A stretch of 59,255 nucleotides of DNA. It comes from Pedobacter schmidteae. Its GTDB lineage: Bacteria > Bacteroidota > Bacteroidia > Sphingobacteriales > Sphingobacteriaceae. The stretch's first letter is position 1; each line of letters opens with the position of its first letter. This document shows positions 18,005 through 28,307 of this stretch, piece after piece. The position numbers and the translations under genes are program-made. The notes beneath the pieces were generated by a model, which was given only the letters and a program-made list of their open reading frames with translations, was not told where the DNA came from and made no database searches. The stretch is from contig CAMDKO010000006.1 in assembly GCA_945901155.1 (NCBI GenBank), positions 1-59,255 on the forward strand, written 5' to 3'.

Positions 18005-19867
18005 ATGTTTGACAAATACGATGTAATAGTTGTTGGTGCAGGGCATGCGGGCTGTGAGGCTGCAGCAGTAGCAGCAAACCTGGGCTCAAAAGTTTTGCTC
18101 ATTACCATGAACATGGAAACAATTGCGCAAATGAGTTGCAATCCTGCAATGGGTGGAGTAGCAAAGGGGCAAATTGTGCGCGAAATAGATGCAATGGGTG
18201 GCTACTCAGGTATAATAACCGATAAAACAACCCTACAATTCAGGATGCTAAACAGCTCAAAAGGACCCGCTATGTGGAGTCCTAGAGCACAAAGCGACCG
18301 GAAAAGATTTGCTGAAGAATGGAGACTGGCCTTAGAAAGAACGCCCAATGTTGATTTTTGGCAAGATACTGCTACCTCATTATTAATTGAAGATGACAGG
18401 GTGTGTGGAGTAAAAACATCACTTGGAATAAAAATTAGTTCAAGGGCGGTGGTATTAACAAATGGCACATTCCTAAACGGAATTATACATATAGGTGAGA
18501 AAAAATTTGGGGGCGGTAGAACGGGCGAAAAATCAGCAACCGGAATAACAGAACAATTGGTTGAATTAGGCTTTGAGGCCGGAAGGATGAAAACAGGTAC
18601 TCCACCCAGAGTAGATGGTCGATCACTCGATTATTCAAAAATGGAAGAACAATGGGGCGATGAGAAAAGGGGAAGATTTTCGTATACCAATGTAGAACTG
18701 CCTACAGAACAAAGATGCTGCTGGATAACCTATACAAATTCAGAAGTACACGAAACACTAAAAGAAGGGTTTGAGAAATCGCCAATGTTCACAGGAAGGA
18801 TAAAGGGACTAGGGCCAAGATATTGTCCTTCAATTGAAGACAAAATAAACCGCTTTGCAGAAAGAGACAGACACCAGATCTTCGTTGAACCAGAAGGGTG
18901 GAATACCGTAGAAATTTATGTCAACGGGTTCTCAACCTCATTACCAGAAGATGTTCAATACAGGGCATTAACAAAGATTCCGGGATTTGAGAATGCAAAG
19001 ATGTTTCGACCCGGATATGCAATAGAGTATGATTTCTTCCCACCAACCCAATTAAGTTTAACACTCGAAACTAAAAAAATTAAAAACCTATATTTCGCAG
19101 GACAAATCAACGGAACCACGGGATATGAAGAAGCGGCTTGCCAAGGATTCATGGCAGGCATTAATGCACATCTAAAAATAAACGAAAAAGACGAGCTAAT
19201 CCTAAAGAGATCGGAATCATATATTGGTGTATTAATTGATGATCTGGTTACGAAGGGAACCGAGGAGCCATACAGAATGTTCACGTCAAGAGCAGAACAC
19301 AGATTGCTATTGCGACAAGACAATGCAGACATTCGACTTAGTCAAATAGGCCAAAAATTGGGACTCATTAATGATGAAAGACTTGAGAAAGTAAATCAGA
19401 AAATAAAAAATGCGGATACCATCGTAGCTTATTTAAAAAATACATCAATTGCACCAAACGCCATAAATAGTATTCTAGAAACTCAGGGCACACCAGGAAT
19501 AAGCCAAAACGTTAAACTGTTTGCATTAATCACCAGACCTCAAATCAGTTTTGAAGATCTTAGAAAAGCAGATTCAAATTTTAATACTATCTTAAATTCT
19601 TATGATCAGGAAACGGTTGAACAAGCAGAAATAAAAGTTAAATACGAAAGCTATTTTGAGAAAGAACTAGAAATAGTTGATAAAATGAAAAGGATGGAAG
19701 ATCAAATTATAAATCCTGAATTTAATTATCGCGAACTTGTATCTCTTTCAAAAGAAGCCCGCGAAAAGCTAATGAAAATAAAACCTAGAACTTTGGGTCA
19801 GGCATCTAGGATATCTGGTGTTTCGCCTTCTGATATTTCAGTTTTAATGGTTCATATGAGCAGATAG
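18005..19867 (+). CDS. mnmG: tRNA uridine-5-carboxymethylaminomethyl modification enzyme MnmG (GidA)
   Basis: An FAD-dependent enzyme that, with MnmE, installs the (carboxymethyl)aminomethyl group on U34 of tRNAs. The FAD motif [19 protein letters not shown] begins near residue 9. Further signatures are [51 protein letters not shown] and the tail [22 protein letters not shown]. At 620 aa it is full length. Two parS-like sites lie directly upstream, and in many bacteria gidA is origin-proximal. No -7 element was recognised in the 164-bp upstream gap. Confidence 0.96.
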   Translation: MFDKYDVIVVGAGHAGCEAAAVAANLGSKVLLITMNMETIAQMSCNPAMGGVAKGQIVREIDAMGGYSGIITDKTTLQFRMLNSSKGPAMWSPRAQSDRKRFAEEWRLALERTPNVDFWQDTATSLLIEDDRVCGVKTSLGIKISSRAVVLTNGTFLNGIIHIGEKKFGGGRTGEKSATGITEQLVELGFEAGRMKTGTPPRVDGRSLDYSKMEEQWGDEKRGRFSYTNVELPTEQRCCWITYTNSEVHETLKEGFEKSPMFTGRIKGLGPRYCPSIEDKINRFAERDRHQIFVEPEGWNTVEIYVNGFSTSLPEDVQYRALTKIPGFENAKMFRPGYAIEYDFFPPTQLSLTLETKKIKNLYFAGQINGTTGYEEAACQGFMAGINAHLKINEKDELILKRSESYIGVLIDDLVTKGTEEPYRMFTSRAEHRLLLRQDNADIRLSQIGQKLGLINDERLEKVNQKIKNADTIVAYLKNTSIAPNAINSILETQGTPGISQNVKLFALITRPQISFEDLRKADSNFNTILNSYDQETVEQAEIKVKYESYFEKELEIVDKMKRMEDQIINPEFNYRELVSLSKEAREKLMKIKPRTLGQASRISGVSPSDISVLMVHMSR

Positions 19868-20000
19868 TTTGTAAAACATTGATTAACAATAACTTACACA
19901 AAAAATAGATTCACAAAAAAACATTGTTTATAGGACACTTTCTAGAGTGTACCAATATTATTATTCCAAAACGATATAAAATTCGCCAGAGGGCTTAAAA

Positions 20001-21632
20001 ATGGCAAAAATTAAAAAGACGATATTTTTAGCATTTCCAGGATTGGTATTTTTATACTCCTTGTTCCTGATATCGTGTGCAAGTGTCCAATCACCAACGG
20101 GTGGACCAAGAGACACTATCCAACCCGTCATAGTTAAAGAAATACCAAAAAATTTAACAAGGAATTTTACGGGATCTGAAATTGAAATAGAGTTTGATGA
20201 ATTTGTAAAACTCAGTAATGAATTTACAGAAATAAGTGTGTCGCCAGCAATGGACATACTACCTGTCTATAAATCTAAAAAAGAAATTTTACAAATAAGT
20301 TTTGAAGAAGCTTTACAAAAAAACACTACCTACACGATCAACTTTGGAAAAGCAATAGCGGACGTGAACGAAAGTAATATCTTAAAAAATTACAGTTACG
20401 TTTTCTCAACTGGTGATCAAATAGATTCCCTGTCCATTTCGGGGAAAGTAATTAACTCACTTACCAAACAAAAACTAAAAGATGTTACAGTTTTCATTTT
20501 ACCAATAAGTCAGGATTCACTTTTTGGAAAAAAGAAAGCTAGCTTCTTTACAACAACAGATACCTCGGGATCGTTTAAACTATCAAATTTACGGGAAGAT
20601 AAATATCGAATCTATGCTCTGAGTGAACAAGGTGGCGACCGCATCTATAATGGAAACTCTGAAGAGATCGGATTTTTGAATCAGGCCATAAATCTTAATA
20701 AGGATACAAGCAATATAGAGTTGAAGGTTTTTAAAGAGGTACCTAAACTGTTTTCTGTAACCGACAGAAAGATTGAAACCGATGGGCGGATTACCCTAAT
20801 ATTCAATAAAGCCATTCTTAACCCATCGCTTACTATATTGGAACCAAATGAACTAAATGCTAGCAAAACTGTTGAGTTTTCAAACACTAGAGACACGGCC
20901 CTAATTTGGCTCCCTGAACTTACTTTTGATTCCATAAAAGTTGCGGTGAGCTCAAAAGAAATAAGTTTGGATACGGTTGTTCTAAGAAGAAATAAAAGAG
21001 ACACGTATACCCCATTGGTTAGTATAATCGATAATATTGTTGGAACCAAAATAAGACCCGGTTCAGAGCTTGCAATCAAATTTTCATCACCCATAAAACT
21101 ATTCGATAATAAACTGATAAGCATACTAGAAGACTCTGTCGCAATCAAGGGTTATGAACTGGTAAAAAACGAAAAAAGTCCTAAAATATATAACATAAAA
21201 TACCCCTGGAAGCTAAAGAAGCAATATATATTAAGACTTGAGAGTGGTGCTTTCACAGATATACTGGGCACTAAAACAAAGGTTTATGCCAGAAAATTTG
21301 ACCTTGATAGCGAAGATAACTATGGAAGTATATCCATTAAGATTGCCGTTCCCGATACTAGCAAAAACTATATCATACAATGGCTAAGCGACGGTGATAA
21401 AGCCTTAAGACAAGACCGGATTAGCAAGAACATGGTATTAAACTATACCCGGTATCCAACAGCAAAGTACAAGATAAGGGTCATCTACGATGAGAATAAT
21501 AATGGTGAATGGGATACTGGAAACATAATCTTAAAGAGACAGCCCGAAAACACCTGGACCTTTGAAAAAACTATATCCTTACGACCAAACTGGGATCTAG
21601 AAGAGATTGTAACTATTCCAGATCCGGGATAA
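20001..21632 (+). CDS. Ig-like domain (Big_5) lipoprotein
   Basis: A 543-aa outer-envelope lipoprotein of a family common in Bacteroidota; function unknown. The signal ends at LFLISC with the lipidated Cys at residue 26, followed by the characteristic ASVQSPTGGPRDTIQP. The N-terminal domain (about 35-135) is an SbsA/Big_5 Ig-like fold (FTGSEIEIEFDEFVKL...YVFSTG). A carboxypeptidase-regulatory-like domain (about 145-240, SISGKVIN..TDTSGSFKLSNLREDKYRIYAL) and further beta domains follow. Its last 20 bp overlap the 3' end of the convergent carbonic anhydrase-like gene. Confidence 0.88.
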   Translation: MAKIKKTIFLAFPGLVFLYSLFLISCASVQSPTGGPRDTIQPVIVKEIPKNLTRNFTGSEIEIEFDEFVKLSNEFTEISVSPAMDILPVYKSKKEILQISFEEALQKNTTYTINFGKAIADVNESNILKNYSYVFSTGDQIDSLSISGKVINSLTKQKLKDVTVFILPISQDSLFGKKKASFFTTTDTSGSFKLSNLREDKYRIYALSEQGGDRIYNGNSEEIGFLNQAINLNKDTSNIELKVFKEVPKLFSVTDRKIETDGRITLIFNKAILNPSLTILEPNELNASKTVEFSNTRDTALIWLPELTFDSIKVAVSSKEISLDTVVLRRNKRDTYTPLVSIIDNIVGTKIRPGSELAIKFSSPIKLFDNKLISILEDSVAIKGYELVKNEKSPKIYNIKYPWKLKKQYILRLESGAFTDILGTKTKVYARKFDLDSEDNYGSISIKIAVPDTSKNYIIQWLSDGDKALRQDRISKNMVLNYTRYPTAKYKIRVIYDENNNGEWDTGNIILKRQPENTWTFEKTISLRPNWDLEEIVTIPDPG

Positions 21633-22134
21633 ACCAGTTTGAATACATCTTATAATTCTCTGGCAACTTCTTTAATAAAGCGATCTGTTCTTCGGTCAAT
21701 GGTTTGATTTTCCTTGCAGGAACACCGGCGTATAAATAACCAGACTCACAAACCGTGTTTTCAAGAACTATAGCACCCGCGGCAATAATACAAAACTCTT
21801 GTACCATAACATGATCCATAATTATTGCACCCATCCCGATCAAAACATGGTCTTGTAGGGTACATCCATGGACCAAGGCGTTATGCCCAATTGAAACATT
21901 GCTGCCTATACTAGTAGCAGCAGTCAAATAGGTACAATGAATAACAGCACCATCCTGAATATTGGTATTATCACCTATACTGATGTGATTTACATCTCCC
22001 CTAATCACTGCGTTGAACCATACGGAACAATGATTGCCCATAGTAACATCACCTACTATGGTGCAGTTTTCGGCTAGAAAACAATTAGCACCCATCACTG
22101 GATAAACACCTTTTACTGGTAAAATTAGTGGCAT
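21613..22134 (-). CDS. Gamma-carbonic-anhydrase family protein (YrdA-like)
   Basis: A 173-aa left-handed beta-helix hexapeptide-repeat protein of the gamma-carbonic anhydrase/YrdA group. GDVTMGNHCSVWFNAVIRGDVNHISIGDNTNIQDGAVIHCT and SIGHNALVHGC supply the metal-ligand His residues. Enzymatic activity has been shown for few of these proteins. It begins 10 bp after the nadB stop, so it is probably co-transcribed with nadB, and its 3' end overlaps the convergent lipoprotein gene by 20 bp. Confidence 0.92.
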   Translation of the reverse strand: MPLILPVKGVYPVMGANCFLAENCTIVGDVTMGNHCSVWFNAVIRGDVNHISIGDNTNIQDGAVIHCTYLTAATSIGSNVSIGHNALVHGCTLQDHVLIGMGAIIMDHVMVQEFCIIAAGAIVLENTVCESGYLYAGVPARKIKPLTEEQIALLKKLPENYKMYSNWFIPDLE

Positions 22135-22144
22135 AATTTATATA

Positions 22145-23734
22145 TTAAAATATGGTATCGTGAGGTTCCTGAGCGTGCGCCTTATAATCAGTAGTATAAT
22201 GTAAACCACGGCTTTCTTTACGAATCATGGCAGACTTAATCACTATATAGGCATTTTGAATAACATTCCTTAATTCACAAAGTTTAACCGAAAGGGTGGT
22301 CTTTTTATAAAAACTCTCTGTCTCATCATGCAATAAACCCAAACGGCGCAAGGCACGTTCTAATCTAAAATCAGATCTCACAATACCAACATAATCGCTC
22401 ATAACCTTTTGTGTTTCACGAAGATTATGGGTCACTAAAATATCTTCGTTCGATAATTTGGTATCTGTTTCATCCCACTCTGGTATATTATTGGGAATAA
22501 CATTGTTCTTAAATACTTTTATAGCGTGCTCAAATATTCTATGAGCAAAAACAGGCGCTTCAAGAAGAGAATTTGAGGCCAAGCGATTTGCACCATGAAG
22601 CCCGGTAGAAGTACATTCACCACAAGCATACAAGCGGTGTATAGACGATCTTCCATCCTCATCAACCATTATTCCACCACACATATAATGTGCAGCAGGG
22701 GTTACCGGAATCATGTCACGTGTCATGTCTATTCCGATACTCAGACACTTTGCATAAATATTCGGAAAATGAGATAGAATATCAGCCTTAGCACGATGTC
22801 GTATATCCAGATAAACAAAATCATCTCCAGACTTCTTCATTTCTGCATCTATAGCACGTGCTACGATATCGCGCGGAGCAAGAGAACCTCTATCATCATA
22901 ATTTCGCATAAATTCTTCGCCATCTTTTGTTTTTAAAACACCGCCAAAACCTCTCACGGCCTCCGAAATTAAAAAAGAAGGATACTCACCTGGATTATAT
23001 AAAGCGGTTGGATGAAACTGTATGAATTCCATGTTTCGAACCTTGGCTTTAGCACGATAAGCCATTGCAATTCCATCGCCTGTGGCTATTACAGGATTTG
23101 TAGTAGTAGCATAGATATGACCGGCACCACCAGAAGCCATTAATGTAACTTTAGATAAAAACTTTTCTACTTTATTTGAGGCGGTATTTAAAGCATAAAT
23201 ACCATAACATTCGATATCTCCAGATTTTTTATCTACAAATTCTCCGATATGATGCTGAGTAATAAGTTCTACAGCAAAATAGTGGGTTAAAATTTCGATA
23301 TTAGGATTACTATGAATTTGAGCTAATAAAGCTCTCTCTATTTCTAAACCGGTTATATCCTTATAATGTAGCACGCGGCTTTCTGAATGTCCACCCTCTT
23401 TAGCAAGATCAAATATTCCTTTTTTAGTTTTATCGAAATGAGTACCGTATTTAATAATTTCATCAATACGGGCTGGACCCTCCTTTACCACAATTTCAAC
23501 AATTTGCTTATCACATAAACCATCCCCAGCAATAAGAGTATCTTCTATGTGTTTATCAAACGAATCTTCCTCCTTATCAACAACAACCGCTACACCGCCC
23601 TGAGCATATTTTGTATTAGATTCATCTTCATTCGCTTTTGTAACTATCAAAACCTTACCATATTGTGCAGCTTTTAATGCAAAGCTTAAACCGGCAATAC
23701 CTGATCCAATAACTAAAAAATCAACGCTCTTCAT
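22145..23734 (-). CDS. nadB: L-aspartate oxidase NadB
   Basis: A flavoprotein that oxidises L-aspartate to iminoaspartate, the first step of de novo NAD synthesis; NadA uses the product. The FAD motif is VIGSGIAGLSFALKA. NTKYAQGGVAVV, HSESRVLHYKDITG, EFIQFHPTAL, RDIVARAID and CGGIMVDEDGRSSIHRLYACGE match the succinate dehydrogenase/aspartate oxidase family, and the C-terminal helical domain is intact. At 529 aa the length is typical. It is divergent from nadA across a 409-bp AT-rich region that probably holds shared control sites. Confidence 0.95.
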   Translation of the reverse strand: MKSVDFLVIGSGIAGLSFALKAAQYGKVLIVTKANEDESNTKYAQGGVAVVVDKEEDSFDKHIEDTLIAGDGLCDKQIVEIVVKEGPARIDEIIKYGTHFDKTKKGIFDLAKEGGHSESRVLHYKDITGLEIERALLAQIHSNPNIEILTHYFAVELITQHHIGEFVDKKSGDIECYGIYALNTASNKVEKFLSKVTLMASGGAGHIYATTTNPVIATGDGIAMAYRAKAKVRNMEFIQFHPTALYNPGEYPSFLISEAVRGFGGVLKTKDGEEFMRNYDDRGSLAPRDIVARAIDAEMKKSGDDFVYLDIRHRAKADILSHFPNIYAKCLSIGIDMTRDMIPVTPAAHYMCGGIMVDEDGRSSIHRLYACGECTSTGLHGANRLASNSLLEAPVFAHRIFEHAIKVFKNNVIPNNIPEWDETDTKLSNEDILVTHNLRETQKVMSDYVGIVRSDFRLERALRRLGLLHDETESFYKKTTLSVKLCELRNVIQNAYIVIKSAMIRKESRGLHYTTDYKAHAQEPHDTIF

Positions 23735-23814
23735 AAATTAATAAACTAAAATGAACTGCAATTAAAGATCATGTTAATAACCTCCTCAAAGATGTTAATT
23801 TAGTGGTAATAGTA

Positions 23815-23857
23815 GTTGAATAAAATACAAACAGACTTATAAATAGTTTTATTCAAC
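23815..23857. promoter_or_regulatory. Inverted repeat in the nadB-nadA divergent region
   Basis: GTTGAATAAAA (23815-23825) and TTTTATTCAAC (23847-23857) are perfect 11-bp arms around a 21-nt spacer. They lie 81 bp upstream of nadB and 287 bp upstream of nadA. The position suggests an operator or RNA structure for the NAD genes; the regulator is unknown. The rest of 23735-24143 is extremely AT-rich and shows no gene; a second palindrome is at 24014-24027. Confidence 0.4.
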
Positions 23858-24013
23858 CGAAATTAGTTTATTTTTGATTTAGTTTTAACCAAACAATACA
23901 GAGTATTCCACTTTTTATAATTTGTAAAAAATAAACATATAACTAATTAAAAAATAATTAGGATAATTAAACTACTTGTTTATCAATAATATAGCATTAA
24001 ATAATTGTTTAGA

Positions 24014-24027
24014 AATTGTTAACAATT
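24014..24027. promoter_or_regulatory. Palindrome AATTGTTAACAATT upstream of nadA
   Basis: A perfect 14-bp palindrome 117 bp before the nadA ATG, with an overlapping-type half-site AACAATTAA repeated just downstream. It could be a repressor site. In such AT-rich DNA a chance palindrome is also possible, so confidence is low. Confidence 0.3.
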
Positions 24028-24143
24028 AATTAAAAACAATTAATCATATACTATTTTATACTTTTTATAAACATTACCAACACCCTAATAAACAATAAGA
24101 ATCTTATTTAAAATATAAATTGTATTTATTGAATAGTTGATAA

Positions 24144-25136
24144 ATGAATACCTTCGAAGAACTTAATAGAAAAGGATTTATAGACGAAGTGATTGACCCA
24201 TCACTGGATCTATTTGCTGAAATTAACCGTTTAAAAAAAGATAAAAATGCAGTCATACTAGCACATTATTACCAGGATCCAGACATACAGGATATTGCTG
24301 ATTATATTGGAGATAGTCTTGGCCTATCGCAAGAAGCAGCTAAAACCGATGCCGATGTAATAGTTTTTGCCGGAGTACATTTTATGGCAGAAACTGCAAA
24401 AATACTATCTCCGCAAAAGAAAGTTTTATTGCCTGATTTAAAAGCAGGGTGTTCTTTATCAGATAGTTGTCCGCCACGATTGTTTGCAAAATTTAAAGAA
24501 AAGTACCCCGATCATATGGTTATAACCTATGTGAATTGTACTGCAGAATTGAAGGCTATGAGTGATATTGTTTGTACCTCATCAAATGCTGTTCAGATAG
24601 TAGAAAGTTTACCAAGAGATCAAAAAATAATATTTGGACCCGATAAAAATTTGGGAGCATATGTAGCAAAAAAAACAGGTAGAAATTTAGTTCTTTGGAA
24701 TGGTGCTTGTATGGTTCATGAAATATTTTCACAACAAAGAATATTAAAATTAAAAAATAGACATCCAGAAGCTTTATTTATTGCTCATCCTGAATGTGAA
24801 GAATCTATCCTTAAAATGGCCGATTATATAGGGTCCACTACTGGATTATTGAAGTATACTATTAATAATCCCGCCACAGAATTTATAGTTGCTACTGAAA
24901 GTGGAATAATTCATCAGATGGAAAAGGCTAGTCCAGATAAAACGTTTATTCCTGCGCCGCCAAATAATTCATGTGCTTGCAATGATTGCCCACACATGAA
25001 AAGAAATACGCTTGAAAAACTATATTTATGTATTAAAAATAATCTTCCTGAAGTAAGCGTTCCAATGGATATTATTTTGAGAGCACAAAAACCCATTGAG
25101 CGAATGTTAGAAATATCTGCAAAATTTGGATTATAA
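24144..25136 (+). CDS. nadA: Quinolinate synthase NadA
   Basis: A 4Fe-4S enzyme condensing iminoaspartate (from NadB) with dihydroxyacetone phosphate to quinolinate. The three cluster Cys are visible: Cys103 in [11 protein letters not shown], the Cys in WNGACMVHE, and the C-terminal [32 protein letters not shown] near residue 41 is the substrate-site signature. At 330 aa it is full length. The symporter gene starts 3 bp after its stop codon. Confidence 0.96.
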   Translation: MNTFEELNRKGFIDEVIDPSLDLFAEINRLKKDKNAVILAHYYQDPDIQDIADYIGDSLGLSQEAAKTDADVIVFAGVHFMAETAKILSPQKKVLLPDLKAGCSLSDSCPPRLFAKFKEKYPDHMVITYVNCTAELKAMSDIVCTSSNAVQIVESLPRDQKIIFGPDKNLGAYVAKKTGRNLVLWNGACMVHEIFSQQRILKLKNRHPEALFIAHPECEESILKMADYIGSTTGLLKYTINNPATEFIVATESGIIHQMEKASPDKTFIPAPPNNSCACNDCPHMKRNTLEKLYLCIKNNLPEVSVPMDIILRAQKPIERMLEISAKFGL

Positions 25137-25139
25137 TTT

Positions 25140-26375
25140 ATGAATAGCCAGTTATCCGGGTTTCTTAAAAACTATAATAGTATTTTAAAACTACTACTCG
25201 GAATTGTTGCAGGAACCGTTTTGGGCCTAATTTTAGGTAATAAAGTTGAGGTACTTAAACCTCTTGGAGATATTTTTTTAAACCTTCTTTTCACAGCAGT
25301 TATTCCTCTTATTTTCTTCGCAATATCATCTTCTGTAGCCAATATGGATAGGGATAAAAAGATGGGTAAGATTATGTTTTTAACCTTATTGGTTTTTATT
25401 GGAACTGTTTTTATTTCAGCTGTTTTAACCGTATTTGCTGTTTGGTTATTCCCATTGCCTCAAACCATAGAAAGCTCAGCCAAGGTAGTTGAGGATATAA
25501 AAACCCAGAGCTGGGGCGAACAAGCTACTAGTTTGTTGACCGTTAATGAGTTTTATGAGCTTCTATCCCGCAAGAGTATGCTTGCCCTTATCATTTTTTC
25601 ATTACTAATTGGGTTTGCTACTTCCAGATCTGGTGAACCAGCTGAGCCATTTAAAAAATTTCTTCTTGCTGGCGATGAAGTAATGAAGCAACTGCTTATT
25701 CTGATAATGAAAATTGCTCCAATTGGTCTGGGTGCTTATTTTGCTTATCAGATTGGTGTATTTGGGCCTCAGTTATTTGGAACCTATGGTCATTCAATGG
25801 CTATTTATTATGGATTAAGCCTGTTCTATTTTATCGTTTTCTTTAGTCTTTTTGCTTTTATTGCTGCAGGTATCCCCGGGCTTAAGATTTATTGGAAAAA
25901 CAACATAATCCCTTCTTTTACTGCATTAAGCACTTGTAGCAGCATTGCTACCATACCCGCTAATTTGACAGCGGCCAGAGCAATGAAAATTCCCGATCAT
26001 ATAGCCAACTTAGCAATACCCTTGGGGGCACCACTTCATAAAGATGGATCAAGTATTTCTGCAATTATAAAAATTGCAGCCGTTTTTGCTATTATGGGAA
26101 AGGATTTTATGAATCCTGAAACAATAATTATTGCTTTGGGATTAACGGTTATTCTGAGTACTGTGGAAGGAGGAATTCCAAACGGAGGATATATTGCCGA
26201 GATCATGATCATGACGGTTTATAATTTTCCTGTTGAAATGCTTCCCGTTGTCATGATTATTGGAACACTGGTTGACCCAATGGCCACCTTATTAAACGCT
26301 ACTGGCGATACTGTTTCTGCCATGCTGGTTACCCGGTTTTCGGAAGGAAAAAACTGGTTAAGAAGCGCTATTTAG
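25140..26375 (+). CDS. Dicarboxylate/amino acid:cation symporter (DAACS family)
   Basis: An inner-membrane sodium- or proton-coupled symporter of the GltP/DctA/GltT type, about eight transmembrane helices plus two re-entrant loops, 411 aa. Landmarks are STCSSIATIPANLTAARAMKIP (first hairpin, in place of the serine-rich stretch), PLGAPLHKDGSSI, and GGIPNGGYIAEIMIM with DPMATLLNATGDTVSAMLVTR in helix 8. Substrates in the family are aspartate, glutamate and C4-dicarboxylates. Its tight linkage to nadA hints at aspartate supply for NAD synthesis, which is inference. Confidence 0.9.
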   Translation: MNSQLSGFLKNYNSILKLLLGIVAGTVLGLILGNKVEVLKPLGDIFLNLLFTAVIPLIFFAISSSVANMDRDKKMGKIMFLTLLVFIGTVFISAVLTVFAVWLFPLPQTIESSAKVVEDIKTQSWGEQATSLLTVNEFYELLSRKSMLALIIFSLLIGFATSRSGEPAEPFKKFLLAGDEVMKQLLILIMKIAPIGLGAYFAYQIGVFGPQLFGTYGHSMAIYYGLSLFYFIVFFSLFAFIAAGIPGLKIYWKNNIIPSFTALSTCSSIATIPANLTAARAMKIPDHIANLAIPLGAPLHKDGSSISAIIKIAAVFAIMGKDFMNPETIIIALGLTVILSTVEGGIPNGGYIAEIMIMTVYNFPVEMLPVVMIIGTLVDPMATLLNATGDTVSAMLVTRFSEGKNWLRSAI

Positions 26376-26382
26376 TATTTAT

Positions 26383-27102
26383 ATGAATTCGTTTTCATTT
26401 ATTTTCTCCTTATTATTCTTATTTTTCTTCAATAAGCAGGAAGATCTACACACTTTATTTAAATCCTCACAACTTATAGTGGTTACCTCGGGTTCCTGGA
26501 ATAAAATTGAGGGCGAAATGAATGTTTATGAATACGAATCGGGTGCATGGAAATTAGTTCTAAAGGATATTCCGATAGTGACAGGCAGAAGCGGCATGGC
26601 TTGGGGAAAGGGACTGCATCCAACAGAACTCAATAAGGGCAGGTTAAAAAAAGAGGGTGATGGCAATTCACCCGCCGGCATATTTTATTTAAGCGGCTTA
26701 TTTGGATACGAAGAAATAAAGGCTAATATGACTTCTCTGAAAGTTGATCTACAAACCTTTTGCGTGGATGATTCTAAATCAGCTTTTTATAACCAAATAG
26801 TGAAAACAGACACGGTTAAAAAAGACTGGACCTCGGCCGAAACCATGCGGATGAAAAGCGATGTTTATAAGTATGGCATCTTTGTTGATTATAACACTAA
26901 GCCCGCAACCCCAAATGGGGGCTCATGTATATTTATGCATATTTGGAGTGGAAGTACTAGTCCGACGGCTGGTTGTACCGCAATGAAAGAGGCTGATATT
27001 TTGAAGCTTATTAATTTTCTTGATCAGAAGAAAACCCCCATTCTGGTTCAGGTACCCCGTGCAGAATATGATAAAATGAAACGCGCGTATAATTTACCCT
27101 AG
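26383..27102 (+). CDS. L,D-transpeptidase catalytic domain (YkuD-like) exported protein
   Basis: A 239-aa exported protein with an N-terminal hydrophobic signal (MNSFSFIFSLLFLFFF) and an L,D-transpeptidase fold. The catalytic motif appears as HIWSGSTSPTAGCTAM, with the nucleophilic Cys in TAGCTAM. GKGLHPTELNKGRLKKEGDGNSPAGIFYL is the upstream family signature. Members form 3-3 peptidoglycan cross-links or attach proteins to the wall, but this DUF-like branch (similar to YafK/ErfK-type secreted forms) is less characterised. It begins 7 bp after the symporter gene and is probably in the nadA operon. Confidence 0.85.
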   Translation: MNSFSFIFSLLFLFFFNKQEDLHTLFKSSQLIVVTSGSWNKIEGEMNVYEYESGAWKLVLKDIPIVTGRSGMAWGKGLHPTELNKGRLKKEGDGNSPAGIFYLSGLFGYEEIKANMTSLKVDLQTFCVDDSKSAFYNQIVKTDTVKKDWTSAETMRMKSDVYKYGIFVDYNTKPATPNGGSCIFMHIWSGSTSPTAGCTAMKEADILKLINFLDQKKTPILVQVPRAEYDKMKRAYNLP

Positions 27103-27194
27103 CTTAACCGCGTTTCTTGTGTTATTACCATCTATACTAAAAAACAAATAGTTTACTGATGAAAATTAGCACCTTTGTATCTTAAGATTTTACC

Positions 27195-28244
27195 ATGTTT
27201 GAAAACAAAGGACGCACTGAAATAGAGCAATTAGGAGAGTTTGGACTAATTGATCATCTGACCAATAATTTCGAAATTACTAATAAAAGCACACTTAAAT
27301 CCATTGGTGATGACGCGGCTGTTTTGAATTTTGAAGGCAAAAAAACCTTGATTTCAACCGATCTTTTACTCGAGGGGATTCATTTTGATCTTGCCTACAC
27401 GCCATTAAAACATTTGGGCTATAAGGCCGTTCAGGTTAATCTGAGCGATATATATGCAATGAATGGCACAGCTACCCAAATCACGGTATCTATTGGCTTA
27501 TCCAGCAAATTTCCCCTTGAAGCTATTGAGGAATTATATCAAGGCATTAGTATCGCCTGTGAAAAGTACGGCATTGATGTGGTAGGCGGTGATACAAGCT
27601 CATCAAAACAGGGATTAATCATTAGTGTAACCAGTATTGGTTATGCCGACGAAAAAGACATCTGTTATCGCAATGGCGCAAAAGAAGGTGATCTTTTATG
27701 TGTTTCAGGCGATCTTGGTGGTGCATACATAGGGCTTCAGTTGCTTGAAAGAGAAAAAAACATATTTCTTGAAAACCCTAATATTCAGCCCGATTTAGAA
27801 GGTAAAGATTATATCGTAGAGCGTCAGCTTAAACCTGAATCTAGGAAAGATATTGTTGAAGCGTTGAAGCTTATGAAAATCAAGCCAACATCCATGATTG
27901 ATATTTCTGATGGGCTTGCATCCGAAATATTGCACATTTGCAAACAGTCAAACAAGGGTTGCAACTTATACGAAGAAAAGATTCCTATCGACCCAATGAC
28001 TTATGATACAGCTCGAGAATTTGGAATCGACCCTACGGTTTGCGCTTTAAACGGAGGTGAAGATTACGAATTGCTCTTTACAATTAAGCAGTCTGATTTT
28101 GAAAAGATCAAAAATAATCCAGACATCTCCATTATTGGTCATATGACCGAAGCGTCGGCGGGTTGTAACCTAATCTCTAAATCAGAAAAAGTTCATTCAA
28201 TTAAAGCGCAGGGCTGGAACTCTTTAAAAGCTAATCAGGAATAG
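27195..28244 (+). CDS. thiL: Thiamine-monophosphate kinase ThiL
   Basis: ATP-dependent phosphorylation of thiamine monophosphate to thiamine diphosphate, the active cofactor. PurM-like fold: IGDDAAVLNFEGKKTLISTDLLLEGIHFDL, KAVQVNLSDIYAMNG, VVGGDTSSSKQGLIISVT and DISDGLASEILHI are the metal- and nucleotide-binding signatures. At 349 aa it is full length. A near-consensus -7 element, CACCTTTG, lies about 20 bp before the ATG. No other thiamine gene is nearby. Confidence 0.95.
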   Translation: MFENKGRTEIEQLGEFGLIDHLTNNFEITNKSTLKSIGDDAAVLNFEGKKTLISTDLLLEGIHFDLAYTPLKHLGYKAVQVNLSDIYAMNGTATQITVSIGLSSKFPLEAIEELYQGISIACEKYGIDVVGGDTSSSKQGLIISVTSIGYADEKDICYRNGAKEGDLLCVSGDLGGAYIGLQLLEREKNIFLENPNIQPDLEGKDYIVERQLKPESRKDIVEALKLMKIKPTSMIDISDGLASEILHICKQSNKGCNLYEEKIPIDPMTYDTAREFGIDPTVCALNGGEDYELLFTIKQSDFEKIKNNPDISIIGHMTEASAGCNLISKSEKVHSIKAQGWNSLKANQE

Positions 28245-28307
28245 TGTGCATTCACCGAATTTCCGAATATAAAAAGGTAAATATTTAGTGATCATATACT
28301 ATAAATC

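Noticed and set aside
22700-22870. CACGTG-containing palindromes inside nadB (near 22711 and 22851) that resemble parS cores
   Set aside because: They lack the flanking TGTT/AACA bases of parS and are explained by coding sequence of a conserved gene.
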